A DNA stretch of 64,000 nt. It comes from Cladorhizidae sp. MBARI D1340-BT2. Taxonomy: Eukaryota; Porifera; Demospongiae; Poecilosclerida; Cladorhizidae. The notes beneath the pieces are model-generated. The model had not been told where the DNA came from. It did not search any database and worked only from the letters and a program-made list of their open reading frames with translations. The translations under genes were made by a program, and so were the position numbers. Below are positions 1-10,685 of this stretch, one piece after another (position 1 is the stretch's first letter; each line of letters opens with the position of its first letter). The stretch lies in contig JAQNBH010000014.1 in assembly GCA_028752905.1 (NCBI GenBank), forward strand, positions 20,090,490 through 20,154,489. The letters are read 5' to 3'.

Positions 1-255
1 GTTGCCTTCTTTTTCACTTCTGGCACAATCATTGGTCAAGGAGTCCAGCAAAAAGTCAAAGAGATTACGCAGAAGCAGACCCTCCGAGAAAAATGCCGGC
101 CCACTAAAGAAAGCGCTATAAAGCAAGTTGTGACCCATTGTATTCCACCGAAACAAGAGGACCTCGTCAGCCATAGCATATCAGACAACGACGTGAAAAA
201 AGGAAGTTGCCTAGACAAGTCAGTGAAGGTACAAGAAAGCATAATCTGTGTTTAA
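1..255 (+). CDS. Open frame running in from the left edge, unrecognised
   Basis: Frame 1 is open from the first base for 84 codons and ends at a TAA at 253-255. The translation is basic in its N-terminal half and serine/lysine-rich afterwards. I recognise no domain. It could be the last exon of a gene whose start lies outside the window, or a chance open frame. There is no upstream context to decide. Confidence 0.2.
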   Translation, partial: VAFFFTSGTIIGQGVQQKVKEITQKQTLREKCRPTKESAIKQVVTHCIPPKQEDLVSHSISDNDVKKGSCLDKSVKVQESIICV

Positions 256-3069
256 AGTATCTTTAAAGCTGCTAACACTTCATCTAGCACTGTAAGTTAA
301 ATCTTAGCAGTTCATGGGTCTTCATTCACTATTTTGTATACATACACAATAGGAGTACAAGGAAAAGCACCATTCTAGAACTGGCCAACAACACCATACT
401 CTACAAACTTCAAAGTTATTGGAATAGCTTGTGGTACCAATGCCCTGGGGTGCATGCAATTGCTACTGCATAATTGGGTTGCATAATATTATTATCTATT
501 ACAGGTAGTGTCCAAAGAGAAATCAAGGCTATTTCATGTGTACCAGGTAAACAACCTCAAGCAACTATTGCTAACTTATAACAGCTACTGTACAAGTATA
601 TTTTCTTTTTGTGAGAAGCAAGAAAGGTTGCAAGTGATTAGGATGTACACTTCCTGACTGTGGCATATGTCAGGACATGGTTAAGTTTGGCAGGCCTAGA
701 AGAAAAAAACAGCATTGCTCCTAGAAGAGGTGTGTTACAAAGGTTGTCCATGCACAAGACAAGCACCTGTGAAATCAATCCAAGGCCAGTAACTTTAAGT
801 TGGTCAATCAAACACAAATTCAAATCTTTTGTATTAGGTGGAGCAAGGACAACACCTTCAAAATGGGTCAGCACCCAATGTCAAGAAAGATCTACAACTG
901 CAACAGATGTTCAATACATGGAATACAAACAAGATGAAGGGTCTGTAACACCTTGTGGAGGCAAGCAAAGAGGAAATAGCAAAATACATGCAGCAATTCC
1001 TCTTGCAGAGTGGACCTATGATAAAGAACGTAGCAATGGATGGGAACTGCTTCTTCCTAACTGTTTATGCCATCTTTTAGGCACTAAATGTGAACATTGA
1101 GCTGTGGCAGAACACTGTTATTGAGATTTGAAAATCTTAATCAAATCACTTTGAAAAGCGACTCATCCCCCCTCTCAACAAGTCATCATTTCAAGACCAC
1201 ATTCAGCATCCAAATAAATGGTGGACTCAAGTTGAACTGATGGCACTTGCTACTTTCTACCAGGTCCCTTTGTTTTGTTGTGTTTGTAGTACTGATGGAA
1301 CTTCCTGCCACTGGGAGGTTACCTATCCTATTGAAACACCCCGACTCTCTCAGATATCCTGAAGTAGTGGAAGATGGCCCGTTGTTTGATGTTCAACATC
1401 CTAGTCATTTTGAGTTTTTATAACGGGGAGCGTTTTCACTTTGCTCTCACACTTCAAGATAGCAACTTGCCATGTTCTTTTCCTGAAATCTTCATAATTT
1501 TTTTGTATTGATTGATTGATTGATAATGGTACAGTCTTCCTAATTTTTGCCACGTTAATTTTTTGGGTCATGAAGCTAAAGTTTGTCCTGAATTGGGTAT
1601 GCATATGAACTAATGACATCCCATCTGTTTGTTTTTTAATGTGGATCGATTGTGCTATATAAAGAAAGGTGCAAAAACAGTGTAAATATAGTTACACCTC
1701 ATAAATGGTGAATATTGCTGTCAAATAGTGAGAGTTGCGAGCTGCACCCATTCCATAATATTTTGGAATCCACTCCAGTTAGCAGTAGCTCGTGAGGACA
1801 GAATGGCTAAAGTTTGTCATTGGTAGTGCGCGGGCGCATTAGCGACATTCACTTTGACCAGCAACATTCACCCTCCACCTAGCCCGAACCTTTCGGATAG
1901 GAAGGCCAGGATTAGTTCCAGAACCTTCATACTTCCAACCTGAAGTGGGCCCATGTTATGTGTGAGGGTCAGTCTCGATGAGACCACAGCAGTTGCAGTC
2001 GAGCATCTGTCTTCTACCTGAAGCACTTTCGTTCTGTCGAGCGTAGGCCTCCGCACCTCTTGCTTGCTATCTGCATTTATAGCAAGAAAGAGGTGCGGAG
2101 ACCATTGCTCGACTGTGGAACAAAAGTGCTGCAGGTAGGAGACGGACTTTCGACTGGGATGACGCTCGACTGAAGTACAGAACGGGAGGCTTAGATTAGA
2201 CTGCACTACTACAGGTGGTAAGAGTGAGAGGGCTTTGGAAGGAAGAGAAGATTTGAAAATCACTCACCACGCAACTGAGGCTTACTAGTGCACCAACACT
2301 TTTTTTTTTTAATTGTGAAGCACTTGCGCTTCAGCACTGCTAAGCGGATGATTTATCTGTTTACTACCGTTGAGCTGATTAGCGTTTATGGTGTGCGTTT
2401 ATTTGTGTTCACTGTATGCATTTTTTTAACGTACACAATGCAACCGGCATATTTTGGGAGACTTGTACTGTAGGTAGCTGATCAACAGGAAAAGGACGCA
2501 AAAACACACTCCATCTCAACTACAGCTCCGGTATATATATGATTTTTTTACTGTTCGGTACTAGTGTGGATGCCACAATCGTGCATTGACTAGAAGGGGG
2601 ATTTTCTTTAGGACAAAATGTGCATTAGTTTAAGGGCAGTGTGGACAGACCTTAGGCTCCGTTTTGTTGAAGTCGTAGAACGTAAGTCGATCCAGGTCAA
2701 TCAAACTTCTTACCTTGGTCGGCGATTATGTTTTCGCTAAAACAAACAGGCCACAACTCCACAACTCTAACATCCACAGAGTGCAACTTTCATTTTTGAT
2801 CAATGCCAGCTTTCTTGTGCATGTGTGAGTTGCTACGAACATCTCGCAGGAAAGTCAAGCTTCAGCATGTCTCGTGCTAGACTAAAGCTACTGTTGAGCT
2901 AGAAGTGCGGCAATTTTTCACCAACCACACCCATAATAAGGTAAATATAATTGTATTGCATCATCAATTTTGACAAAAATGAACTGTGAACTGTTTTAAT
3001 ACACTGTAAGAGTGTAACATACTGCTAAGCCTAATGCACTGCTAAACTTAACGCATTGCTAAGATTAGC
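256..3069. other. Region without a recognisable gene
   Basis: Only short open frames occur here, the longest about 146 codons at 660-1100, and none has a motif I recognise. The stretch is AT-rich, with a poly-T run near 2299 and a simple GATT repeat near 1510. Its one notable structure is the large inverted repeat at 1996-2172. Confidence 0.5.
1996..2172. repeat. Imperfect inverted repeat (large hairpin)
   Basis: The left arm (1996-2068) and right arm (2081-2172) are imperfect reverse complements around a loop of about 12 nt. Paired blocks include CAGTCGAGC at 1996 with GCTCGACTG at 2164, and CTCCGCACCTCTT in the left arm with its complement at about 2087-2099. The right arm carries about 19 extra bases. 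It could be a foldback element or the stem of a small-RNA precursor. No target duplication was identified. Confidence 0.6.
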
Positions 3070-3422
3070 TTAACCCGGCTTTTGGTTCATCCCACATCGC
3101 CAGTTATGCTCACCAAAAATGGCCCACTGAATTCCGTGTCCGACTTCAGTCGAGCAAGCCGGACTTGTTACCCATTTAAAGTTTGAGAATAGGTTGAGGC
3201 TATTTCAGCCACAAGACCTCTAATCATTCGCTTTACCTGATAAAACTGCACCGGGCTCCAACTATCCAGAGGGAAACTTCGGAGGGTACCAGCTACTAGA
3301 TGGTTCGATTAGTCTTCCGCCCATGTACCCAAATTTGACGATCGATTTGCACGTCAAAATCGCTGCGAGCTTCCACCAGAGTATCCTCCGACTTCGCCCT
3401 ATTCAGGCATAGTTCACTAACT
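3070..3422 (-). rRNA. 28S rRNA gene fragment, antisense, degenerate
   Basis: The segment is the reverse complement of an internal part of 28S. It matches the corresponding parts of the larger copies at 42025-42384 and 48404-48760, with many substitutions. It ends at GGCATAGTTCACT and is joined directly to a sense-strand piece of the 18S 3' end. No expansion-segment continuity or ITS is present, so it is a rearranged pseudogene. Confidence 0.8.
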
Positions 3423-3423
3423 T

Positions 3424-3465
3424 GGAGAGAAGCTGGCCAAACTGTTTAGAGGAAGTAAAAGTCGT
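3424..3465 (+). rRNA. 18S rRNA 3' tip fragment, sense
   Basis: Begins GGAGAGAAGCTGGCCAAACT and ends GGAAGTAAAAGTCGT, the helix just upstream of the conserved 18S 3' terminus. It stops exactly where a family A retrotransposon 5' end begins. The same 28S-antisense to 18S-sense junction recurs near 42389 and 48762. Confidence 0.8.
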
Positions 3466-3558
3466 CCCTGGGTATGTAGTTCCGCCTCACTGTTGGCTCT
3501 GTTCACCTGGGCTGAACACGAGTGTAGATTAGTCTGCATTTCTGGTCAAGTAAGAACT
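3466..3558 (+). ncRNA. HDV-like ribozyme remnant at retrotransposon 5' end
   Basis: Related to the sequence at 42436-42523. It starts CCCTGGGTATGTAG directly after AAAGTCGT, keeps the P4 strand GTGTAGA with TCTGCA, and keeps the J4/2-P2 block GTCAAGTAAGAACT. Substitutions and a small insertion near 3500 weaken P1 and P3, so it is probably inactive. Confidence 0.55.
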
Positions 3559-3576
3559 GCACCTCGCATAGGATAT

Positions 3577-3825
3577 GCTGAAAAAATCCTGGCGAGAAGA
3601 GGGCTACTAACACCGCAAGGCCTCAGGGTAGAAGCACAAAGGCAGGCCCCTGCCCTAGAAGAGCTCAAAGCGATGCAAAAACGGACCAGCGGGGAGGCAC
3701 TGGCAGCAAAAGTAATCCATGGTGTGCACTACCACCGGGTCCTGGGGGACAACAAAGTCATGGAGGATACGAACAAGTGGCTAACGGATGGAGTATTGTC
3801 AACAGAGACCGAAGCCATAATTGTA
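3577..3825 (+). pseudogene. C-terminal fragment of a family A-like retrotransposon ORF
   Basis: Lies within an open frame at 3493-3957. The part from about 3577 resembles the linker after the reverse transcriptase of element A: a basic helix, AAKVIHGV (compare ERKIIHRV in copy 1), a tryptophan-leucine pair, and STETEAIIV (compare RAETEALIV). The match ends where sequence from the 5' end of an oppositely oriented element begins. It is a short relic of a third, divergent member. Its neighbours on both sides are ribozyme relics in opposite orientation. Confidence 0.5.
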
Positions 3826-3853
3826 CGTGGGAAGCTACCCCACGTAGAGGTAC

Positions 3854-3937
3854 AGGTCTTACATGGCCAGAAGTGCAGCCGAATCTACACAGCTGTTCAC
3901 TCCAGGGCAACAGTGAGGCGGAACCACATACCCGGGG
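3854..3937 (-). ncRNA. HDV-like ribozyme remnant, antisense orientation
   Basis: On the minus strand the sequence directly after 18S AAAGTCGT reads CCCCGGGTATGTGGTTCC and continues with a GTGTAGA / TCGGCTGCAC P4 region and GGCCATGTAAGACC. This is the 5' end of a family A element inserted in the adjacent antisense 18S gene. Changes in P1 and P2 suggest decay. Confidence 0.5.
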
Positions 3938-4535
3938 ACGACTTTTACCTCCTCTAAATAGCAGAGTTTGGCCAGCTTCTCTCCATGCGACCGCGAGCAT
4001 CGCTGCTCGCCGCGCCGGTGATCCAGAGACCTCACTAAACCATTCAATCGGTAGTAGCGTCGGGCGGTGTGTACAATGGGCAGGGACGTAATCAACACAA
4101 GCTGCTGACTTGCGCTTACTAGGAATTCCTCGTTGATGATCAAGAATTTCAAAAATCAATCCGCAGCACGACAAAGTTTCACAAGATTCCCCGCACCTAT
4201 CGGCGTAGGACATGCTGGAGCACGCGTGCGTCCCAGAACATCTAAGGGCATCACAAACCTGTTATTGCCTCAAACTTCAACTGACTTCGGAGCCAGTTGT
4301 CCCTCTAAGTCTAAGAAGTCAGCTACCATTCGGGAATGGCAGGACTAATTAGCAGGTGAAGGTCTCGTTCGTTAACGAAATTAACCAGACAAATCACTCC
4401 ACCAACTAAGAACGGCCATGCACCAACACCCATACAATCTAGAAAGAGCTCTCAATCTGTCAATCCTTACCATGTCTGTACCTGGTGAGATTCCCCATGT
4501 CGAGTAAAATTAAGGCACAGGCTGCACTACTGGTA

Positions 4536-4585
<50 letters not shown>

Positions 4586-5695
4586 GTGGAACCCAAAGAC
4601 TTTGATTTCTCATAATGTGCCGATGGAGTCAAACGCTAACATCCACCGATCCCTAGTCGGCATAGTTTATGGTTTGAACTACGACAGTATCTGATAGTCT
4701 TCGATCACCTAACTTTCATTCGTTATTAATGAAAATATCCTTGGCAAATGCTTTCACACTTGTTCGTCTTTCATAAATCCGAGAATTTCACCTGTCAATT
4801 AAATACGAATGCCCCCAACTGTCCCTCTTAATCATTACTTTGGTCCCAGATACCAACAAAATAGGACCGAGGTCCTCTTTCATTATTCCATGCTAATGTA
4901 TTCAGGCGAAAGCCTGCCTTGAACACTCTAATTTTTCCAAAGTAAATGTCCCGAACTCCCCAACCACAGCAGTTAAGAGCAGTCGGGGCTTTCGAGAGGA
5001 AGGGCGGCTGACCAGTGCTCACCTCGCGGTGGACCAGTCAGGCCGCCCCGAAATCAAACTAAGAGCTTTTTAACTGCAACAACTTTAATATACGCTATTG
5101 GAGCTGGAATTACCGCGGCTGCTGGCACCAGACTTGCCCTCCAATTGTTCCTCGTTAAGGGGTTTAGATTGTTCTCATTCCAATTGGCAGACTACGATAG
5201 CCCAGCATTGTTATTTATTGTCACTACCTCCCTGAGTCGGAATCGGGTAATTTGTGCGCCTGCTGCCTTCCTTCGTCTCTCAGGCTCCCTCTCCGGAACT
5301 GAACCCTAATTCTCCATCACCCGTTGCAACCATGGTAAGCCACTACTGTACCATCGAAAGTTGATAGGGAAGAAATTTGAATGAAGCAACGCCGGCACGG
5401 GGGCCATGCGGTTCGAGCAGTTATCATGAATCACCTGGCAACCAGGGACCCCTGAGGGTAACCTGCGCCGGTTTTGGATCTAATAAATACGTCCCTTCCA
5501 GGAGTCAGGACTTTCTGCATGTATTAGCTCTAGAATTACTACGGTAATCCAAAGTAGTAGAGGAACCATAAAATAAACAGCTATAACTGATTTAATGAAC
5601 CATTCGCCGTTTCACAGTACAGAATCGTTTATACTAGGACATGCATGGCTTAGTCTTTGAGACAAGCATGTGGCTACTGTAAGGATCAACCAGAT
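3938..5695 (-). rRNA. Near full-length 18S rRNA pseudogene
   Basis: The minus strand runs from the 18S 5' end (TATCTGGTTGATCC at about 5695) to AAAGTCGT at 3938, about 1.76 kb. Universal landmarks include the complement of GTACACACCGCCCG near 4064 and of CAGCAGCCGCGGTAATTCC near 5105-5125. Some universally conserved positions are altered. The 530-loop-to-V4 side has a deletion near 5275 relative to 20600, and the segment around 4508-4540 departs from the canonical GCCTGCGGCTTAATTTGA. Its 3' end is interrupted by a retrotransposon at the family A site. This is a pseudogene, not a functional unit. Confidence 0.85.
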
Positions 5696-6240
5696 AACCA
5701 CCAGGGTCGGCCCGACGCCCCTCTCGCAAGGGATGGTCGACCCCGAATCTCTCTCGCTCTCCGTCGCGACCGAGCAGGCGTCGTCGTTGTCCGATGACGC
5801 CTCTGCCGCCATCTGCTGCGCATTGCAAGTCATCTGGCAAGAGCGCATGTGCGCTACGTCGAGGCAAACCCGGGTCAGAACCGTAAAAGTTATCGGTGCC
5901 GGGCCTTTGAGTGCGGTCCACGGCCTCGCAGCAGATGGACAGGCACACAATTTGCTCAGAGCAACTGCCCTGCGGCGTAAACGCACGCAACCTCTTTTCG
6001 AAATCGCCGTACGGACGATGGTGGCTCAACAAGCAGGCCTCAACCGACTTGCAGAGGGACGTGGGCCAAATAAGCCTCTCCCGCCGATGTGGCACCCTGG
6101 GCACGGCGTGACAGCCGACTTGTCGGGCCATGCGATGCAGTCCACAAGAACTCGCGACACACCAACTAAATGACTGGCATACCATCGTCTGCTTTGGGTG
6201 GGTTTGTGCACTGGGTCAGAGAGCACCAGTCACCACCCCT
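5696..6240 (-). other. rDNA 5' external transcribed spacer (degenerate)
   Basis: GC-rich sequence immediately upstream of the 18S 5' end on the minus strand. It is clearly homologous along its length to 21052-21640, which has the same position relative to another 18S copy. The many long open frames in this block arise from its GC-rich composition and do not look like genes. Confidence 0.65.
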
Positions 6241-7057
6241 CATAGTAGCTCACATAGACCATGTCTGAGGCAAGTGAATAAAGACATGTACTTGAACCTA
6301 AATAAGCGCATACTTGTCTCCGTTTTTTGGGCGACCTGGATCTGAATGGACGTGAACGTCTTCCCCTGTCTCCCCCTCTTGCCCATCTTAATCCCCTCCA
6401 CCCCCCTCTCCCTCTCCCTCCCACCTTTGCTCCCTCTCTCCTTTGCTCTCTCTCTCCTGAAGGAATGAACAAAGTGTAGAAAGGGAGGGCAGGCTATGGT
6501 TGGGAGAGCAACTATAACAGGGTGAAAAATAGATGGAGAAGATGGACACTGGGCCCATGATAGTTAGAAAGAGGGAACTGGGCCATGATAGTGAGGAAGA
6601 GTGAACTAGGCCTAAAATAGGTAGAAGGGGAAAACTCAACTGGGCCTGAGAGAGTTAGAAAGAGGGAACCAACTGTGCCAAAAAAAGTTAAAAGGGGGAA
6701 AGTGGGCCCAGATAGGTAGAAAGAGTGAAATCTGGGAGAAAAATAGATGAAAATGGGAAACAGGGCCCTATATATGTAGAAAGAGGGAACTGGGCCAAGA
6801 ATAGGTGGAAATGGGAAACTGGGCCCAAGGTAGATAGATAGATAGATAGATTAGATAGATAGAGGGAACTGGGTCCGAGATAGGTAGAAAGAGGAAACTG
6901 GGCAAAGAATACGTGGAAATGGGAAACTGGGCCCAAGATAGATAGATGATAGATAGGATGGATAGATAGAGAGATTGATTAGATAGATAGATAGAAAGAG
7001 CGAACTGGGTCCAAGATAGGTAGAAAGAGGAAACTGGGCTCAAGATAGGTAGAAGTG
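6241..7057. repeat. rDNA intergenic spacer: pyrimidine tract and GA-rich repeats
   Basis: About 6360-6460 is a CT-rich tract. From about 6540 a degenerate unit of roughly 40-50 bp recurs, with core GGAACTGGGCC followed by AGATAGGTAGAAAGA, mixed with GATA microsatellites (6833-6860, 6940-6990). A shorter version of the same arrangement occurs at 21740-22230. In both, the order on the minus strand is 28S end, spacer, ETS, 18S, as in ordinary rDNA. Confidence 0.7.
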
Positions 7058-7972
7058 TAAAGTGCGTAAAGGTCCTAGTGCGTAAAAGTCCTAGTGCGTA
7101 AAATTCCTAGTGCGCAAAAGTCCTAGTGCGTAAAATTCCTAGAGCGTAAAAGTCCTAGAGCGTAAAAGTCCTAGTGCATAAAAGTTCTAGTGCGTAAAAG
7201 TCCTAGAGCGTAAAAGTCCTAGTGCCTAAAAGTTATAGTGCATAAAAGTCCTAGTGCGTAAAAGTCCTAGAGCGTAAAAGTCCTAGTGCATAAAAGTCCT
7301 AGTGAGTAAAAGTTCTAGTGCGTAAAAGCCCTAGTGCGTAAAAGTCCCAGTGCATAAAAGTCCTAGTGCGAAAAAGCCCTAGTGCGTAAAAGCCCTAGAG
7401 CGTAAAAGTCCTAGTGCGTAAAAGTCCTAGTGCGTAAAAGTCCTAGTGAGTAAGTCAAGTCCCAGTGCATAAAAGTCCTAGTGCGAAAAAGCCCTAGTGC
7501 GTAAAAGCCCTAGAGCGTAAAAGTCCTAGTGCGTAAAAGTCCTAGTGCGTAAAAGTCCTAGAGCGTAAAAGTCCTAGTGCATAAAAGTCCTAGTGAATAA
7601 AAGTTCTAGTGCGTAAAAGCCCTAGTGCGTAAAAGTCCCAGTGCATAAAAGTCCTAGTGCGAAAAAGCCCTAGTGCGTAAAAGCCCTAGAGCGTAAAAGT
7701 CCTAGTGCGTAAAAGTCCTAGTGCGTAAAAGTCCTAGTGAGTAAAAGTCAAGTCCCAGTGCATAAAAGTCCTAGTGCGAAAAAGCCCTAGTGCGTAAAAG
7801 CCCTAGAGCGTAAAAGTCCTAGTGCGTAAAAGTCCTAGTGCGTAAAAGTCCTAGTGAGTAAAAGTCCTAGTGCGTAAAAGTCCTAGTGCGTAAAAGTCCT
7901 AGTGCGTAAAAGCCCTAGTGCGTAAAAGTCCTAGTGCGTAAAAGTCTTAGTGCGTATAAGTCTAGTGCGTTT
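7058..7972. repeat. Tandem array of 16-bp spacer repeats
   Basis: About 57 copies of AAAAGTCCTAGTGCGT with single-base variants (GAGCGT, GTGCAT, AAAGCCC). Variants occur in a recurring order at about 7340, 7455, 7640 and 7750, giving a higher-order repeat. The last copies run into a poly-T/A tract. A 15-bp version of the unit forms the array at 22320-22535. Confidence 0.9.
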
Positions 7973-8770
7973 TTTAATAATTTTTTTAAAATTATTATTT
8001 TTTATTCTTCCCTTTTTTTCCCTTTTCTCCCTTAAGACATGTCAAACTCGGAGCCCGTAAAACGTCTGACAAGCAAGAGCTTTCAGCTGTGCTCAAAACT
8101 CCTATTGACTGGAAAGTCTTGTTTTACCCATTGTTTTACCCAGTGTGTAAAAGTACTAATGCGTAAAACTCCTAATGGCCTACTGATAAAAACTTAACAT
8201 GAAAATTCCTGGACTTGAAACTTTTTTCTTCCGTTTTTTCCCCCTTGCCCTTCACCCTACCCACCGGATGCGTAAAACTCCAGTGCGTAAAGCTTTTGAC
8301 TAGCAAGAGCTTTCCTCGGTGCGTAAAACTATTGAAGTATATATAAAGGCTTTTTTTCCCCCTTGCCCTTCACTCTACCAACCTGATGCGTAAAACTCCA
8401 GTGTGTAAAGCTTGTAACTAGCAAGAGCTTTCCCCAGTGCGTAAAAGTATTGGAGTATATTTATTATTATTAAAAAAAAATTTGGGGGGGGGGGGGATTT
8501 CCCTTCTTTCTTTCCTTTCTTTCCTTCTTTCTCGCACTGCCTACGAACTAGTCGAATAGCCAGAGAAAATGCTGTTTAGAGTTCGAGTCGACCAGTGAAC
8601 CCCTTTATTTTTTATCCCCGCTCTTGTTTTTTCCACCTCTCTTGCCGAAATGTTGCAGACTTTTTGGCGTGGTTTTGTTTGGCAAGGAAGGAGCCTGTAT
8701 GGCCCAAAGAAAAAGGGCGGAAAAAATGGGAGGAAAAAGAAGAAGAAAAAACAGATCTTTAGGACAATCA
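7973..8770. repeat. rDNA spacer with TATA-containing repeats and 28S downstream block
   Basis: Contains two copies (about 8268-8350 and 8383-8465) of a unit with GCGTAAAACTCCAGTG, a TAGCAAGAGCTTTCC block, GTGCGTAAAA and a TATATA-type element. A pyrimidine tract follows, then a conserved block CACTGCCTACGAACT...GAATAGCCAGAGAAAATG at 8535-8582. The same order precedes every 28S 3' end in the window (near 23240, 46600, 53175 and 57920), so on the minus strand it is the sequence just downstream of 28S. A role in transcript termination or as a spacer promoter is inference. Confidence 0.6.
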
Positions 8771-8857
8771 AGGGCTTAATCTCAGTGGATCGTAGCAGCA
8801 AGGCTACTCAACCACTTACAATACCCCGTCCTATTCAAGTCATCTGCAAGGGATCTA
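8771..8857 (-). rRNA. 28S rRNA 3' end, antisense
   Basis: GCTTAATCTCAGTGGATCGT and the following bases are the complement of the 28S 3' terminus. The gene is interrupted at TA (8856-8857) by the transposon at 8858-10683 and resumes at 10686. Confidence 0.85.
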
Positions 8858-10683
8858 CAGTATGCGTCATAAAAAACTTGGCATTGCGTTTAAACCGAGC
8901 GTTGGTTCAGCATCTAAAGGCATGCGATTTCCTACCGGCTAAAAAGAACGCACGAAACGTTCAGACGCTAAACATTTTAAACGCACGACCGTTTAGCCGC
9001 TCTAAACGTTTAGATGCACGGAACGTTTATTGTTTTTAGCCGGAATAGATAGTAGGGAGTTGCACTTCAGGAGTTGAACGTGGCAGTTATCGTGATTTTT
9101 ATAACAAGAAACAGATTGAAGGCACCAACTGTGTCTGGACTTAGTCTGGCGGTTTGATAGCAGGAGACCTACAAAGATAACGGCAGCCATCTGAGAGGTA
9201 GTGGAACAGAAGATGCGAATTAATGACTGCCTTCCAGCTGCACGAGCACCTCAAGAACAATGGCTACCCAATGACCATTCTTCGTGTAGAGCCTCACTCG
9301 GAGGGTAGCTCGTACTGTCAGTTGGCAAGAGAATTAACTAGGTTCATGTTAGTCTTGTTTGCTTGGGATTCTTAAGGCTGTATGCTGACTTAATTTAGCT
9401 GATAAGGAGACTGTCCATGGGGCTTCTACATGCTTGCTATGGGTGGGGGGCTCTCCTGATCTAGCTTTTGTTTGTAGTTTATGCTGAAGCTTGAATGCCC
9501 ACCCTGTTGGTGTAGTGGCTGTTATTGCCATTCCCCTTGCACTGAAATAAACATTATTTTACAGATTTGTTGCCTTGATGTGAATAAAAGTATAATCCCC
9601 AATTGCATCATTTAGGTTGGTGTGGCCAAGACAATTCATGGGTATCAAGGGTTTGAGAAGGACAGACGAATGCAGTCCCAGTTTGAAACCCACTGAAGCT
9701 CATCATAAGAAGATTGGTCAACCTCAATATCCTGTGTTTTTTTGGTCATTGCATTTTAAAGTTAGCAAATTCTATATACAAATTATAGAAATGGGAGTTG
9801 TAGGGAGTTCTAAATTAAAATATATATACATTTTTAATTTACATAATGTTTGTTACATAAGAGAAGTCGAAGTTACAGAAGTCGACCAAAAAAACCCAGT
9901 CGATTAAAGACTTGTGAACAAATACAAATATTACATGAACAGTAAATCATTTCTTGGTTTGTAGTTCCATCCCGTTTGATGCCAGTTGAATTGCCTCCAG
10001 ACATATTCTGGGATGTGTAAGTCCGTACCTTCACTCTGTGCAGGCACACCCCAGCAAGGTGCCCCAGAGCTTTGCCTTGTGGGACAGAGACTGAGTCCAA
10101 CTCCACGGCTAAAATAAACCAATAACACAACATGAATCAATTCTTGATGACAATATGTAGCTTTATTAGTACAACAAATTAGTACAACAATAGATAGAGA
10201 AGTACCATCCATTCCATTTGTTCTAGCTACCAAACAAACAACTAAAACTGAAACTCAAGTATATACTGGCTCGAACAGCTTGTATGGATCGAGCGGATTC
10301 CAGTTACACCAAAGTTATATTATAGGGAAACTTACTTGCTTATAGACTCTTAAAGCTTACAGGCCCTTAAACTCGTACTGAAATAATAATTTATGAAATA
10401 ACTCCGAAAACAACTCCAATGGACGCTCTCTAAAGAACAAGTAACTGTAGTTCTAGCTTGCCCCACTTTTTCCCTTCAGTTCACGTGGTAGTCGATGCAC
10501 GCGCTTCTTGGTTTAAAAAAAGTAGCATAAAATGCAGCGAGCGTTTAAACGCAGCGAGCGTTAACGCAGCAAGCGTCCAAACGCTCTGTACTGTACGTTC
10601 GTTAACGTTTCTTTGGCCAACGGTCATGGGTTGCACGTACGTTGGGTTTAAACGCAACGCCAAGCTTTTTATGGCGCCTACTG
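8858..10683. mobile_element. TA-flanked DNA transposon inserted in 28S, non-autonomous
   Basis: Both ends match as terminal inverted repeats. The left begins CAGTATGCGTCATAAAAA; the right, reverse complemented, begins CAGTAGGCGCCATAAAAA. Both continue with a CTTGGC.TTGCGTTTAAAC block, about 40 bp in all. The host 28S sequence GGGATC-TA-GCCCC is restored when the element and one TA are removed (compare 53477-53488), giving a TA target duplication. The subterminal regions are rich in AAACG/CGTTT motifs. No transposase is recognisable in the 1,826 bp. CAGT ends with TA duplication fit the Tc1/mariner superfamily, but the assignment rests only on the termini. Confidence 0.8.
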
Positions 10684-10685
10684 TA

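Noticed and set aside
660..1100. 146-codon frame as a gene
   Set aside because: No motif recognised and a comparable frame lies on the opposite strand. Not enough support.
5612..6226. Several frames of 66-183 codons in the ETS region
   Set aside because: GC-rich rDNA external spacer with low stop-codon density. The equivalent frames in the second ETS copy are not conserved as proteins.
6230..7043. Minus-strand frames rich in SLYLS/FPIST-type repeats
   Set aside because: Compositional frames in GA-rich spacer repeats, with no domain and no start context.
7058..7972. Possible CRISPR array
   Set aside because: The repeats are contiguous 16-bp units without unique spacers, in eukaryotic rDNA spacer.
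9617..10233. Transposase inside the TA-flanked element
   Set aside because: Short frames on both strands show no DDE or helix-turn-helix motif I can recognise.
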